Shown here: in pieces, positions 20,338 to 20,864 of the stretch
Position numbering within the stretch: position 1 is the stretch's first letter
How the letters are laid out: each line of letters opens with the position of its first letter
Virus record (IMG/VR): IMGVR_UViG_3300028131_000050
Span: 1 to 20,864 of that record
Source: a virus
Strand: one strand, 5' to 3'
Length of the DNA: 20,864 nt
Position numbers and translations under genes: made by a program
The notes under the pieces: generated by a model
The model's database searches: none
Seen by the model: only the letters and a program-made list of their open reading frames with translations
What the model was told of the DNA's origin: nothing

Positions 20338-20864
20338 TTATTTATTATTTTCTTTTCTTTCTTGCCAATCATATGATATACTATCTTCTGTTATAGGACC
20401 ACCCTTGGCCCATGTATAACATGTTCTAGCAGAATGACATTTAAAATTATGCATCCAACAATATCCTAATCTATCGCTCTTCTCCTCAACGTATTCTTGC
20501 TCTTCAGAACTTAATGAGTCAAAATCTTTGTCATATAATTCTTTAGATTTTCTATCAAAATCTCCCTTATCCGAAACCTGTCCAGGCATACAATTATCCA
20601 TTCTAGGTGAAATATCAAATGCAACGCAATTACCACATAAAGATTTTTTAGCAGCTTCTTCTGTTGTATCCCAATGTTTAGCCAAATCTTCCCAATATTC
20701 ACCAGGTTCGTCAACATTTAACGGACCATATTTAATATGGTCTGCTTTTATTGCACTATCCCTATTCTTAGTGTTAACCTCTAAGTCTTGAGTTGCAATT
20801 GGACAATCCATTTCAGCTTCACCTAACATTCTTTTATTAAGTCTTTCTATAATTAATTTTTTCT
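20338..20864 (-). CDS. Cys-rich conserved-looking phage protein, 5' end missing
   Basis: The frame is open to the right edge of the window, so the ATG at 20829 may be internal; the extra residues read KKLIIERLNKR, like the amphipathic leaders of other genes here. The visible 163 residues from that ATG contain CGNCVAFDISPRMDNCM (65-81) and GYCWMHNFKCHSARTCYTWA (122-141). The second block is very distinctive and I associate it with hypothetical proteins of marine T4-like phages. At least seven Cys in pairs, with His nearby, suggest bound Zn or an Fe-S centre; neither can be told from the sequence. It lies 15 bases upstream of the ATG of the cupin gene and shares its transcript. Confidence 0.7.
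   Translation of the reverse strand, partial: KKLIIERLNKRMLGEAEMDCPIATQDLEVNTKNRDSAIKADHIKYGPLNVDEPGEYWEDLAKHWDTTEEAAKKSLCGNCVAFDISPRMDNCMPGQVSDKGDFDRKSKELYDKDFDSLSSEEQEYVEEKSDRLGYCWMHNFKCHSARTCYTWAKGGPITEDSISYDWQERKENNK

Noticed and set aside
1-20864. tRNA genes, CRISPR arrays, insertion sequences, integrase or attachment sites
   Set aside because: Gaps between genes are short and AT-rich; no cloverleaf, spaced repeats or transposase-like frames were seen by eye. A tRNA search program was not available.

Overview
This window looks like a piece of an AT-rich, T4-like myovirus genome (Caudoviricetes). The minus strand carries the conserved T4-type head and packaging block in its usual order: large terminase (gp17-like), portal (gp20-like), a set of small genes, prohead protease (gp21-like), acidic scaffold (gp22-like) and major capsid protein (gp23-like). 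The host is probably a member of the Bacteroidota. This is an inference from three things: starts have no clear Shine-Dalgarno sequence and sit behind A/T-rich leaders, one promoter matches the Bacteroidota -7 box TAnnTTTG, and all 25 genes end in TAA.

Left part, 1-6300, plus strand. A partial baseplate-region structural gene is followed by a small Gly-rich protein, a 58-residue helical protein, a gp5-like OB-fold baseplate hub protein and a 468-residue beta-rich virion protein. Next comes a short reading frame broken by one in-frame TAA, then a 24-residue peptide with nine cysteines that resembles a metallothionein. This run ends at a strong terminator (4837-4868). Two further single genes follow: an unknown 74-residue protein, and a 363-residue protein that resembles the phage Gp88 family. 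A bidirectional terminator lies where the two strands converge (about 6298-6327).

Right part, 6326-20864, minus strand, read from high to low coordinates. A partial Cys-rich protein comes first, then a multi-domain cupin/Cys-rich protein, three conserved-looking hypothetical proteins, and a terminator. Terminase, an 82-residue protein and the portal follow. After the portal come a helical protein with a possible capsid-targeting N-terminus, a stand-alone PAS-domain protein, a coiled-coil membrane protein and a 147-residue unknown, then a terminator. Protease, scaffold and capsid genes follow, then a terminator, and last a 37-residue very basic protein.

The most useful pattern outside the genes is an 8-base motif, ATATTTAT, in a longer context nATATTTATWnnnnA. 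It precedes seven genes on both strands, always in the gene's own orientation and in six cases 14-22 bases before the start codon. Two copies lie directly behind rho-independent terminators. It is a good candidate for the late promoter of this phage. It is not the T4 late box TATAAATA but its reverse complement in sequence, and it also resembles a degenerate Bacteroidota -7 box.

There are no RNA genes, CRISPR arrays, insertion sequences or integration functions that I can see. No stretch longer than about 100 bases lacks a gene or gene remnant.
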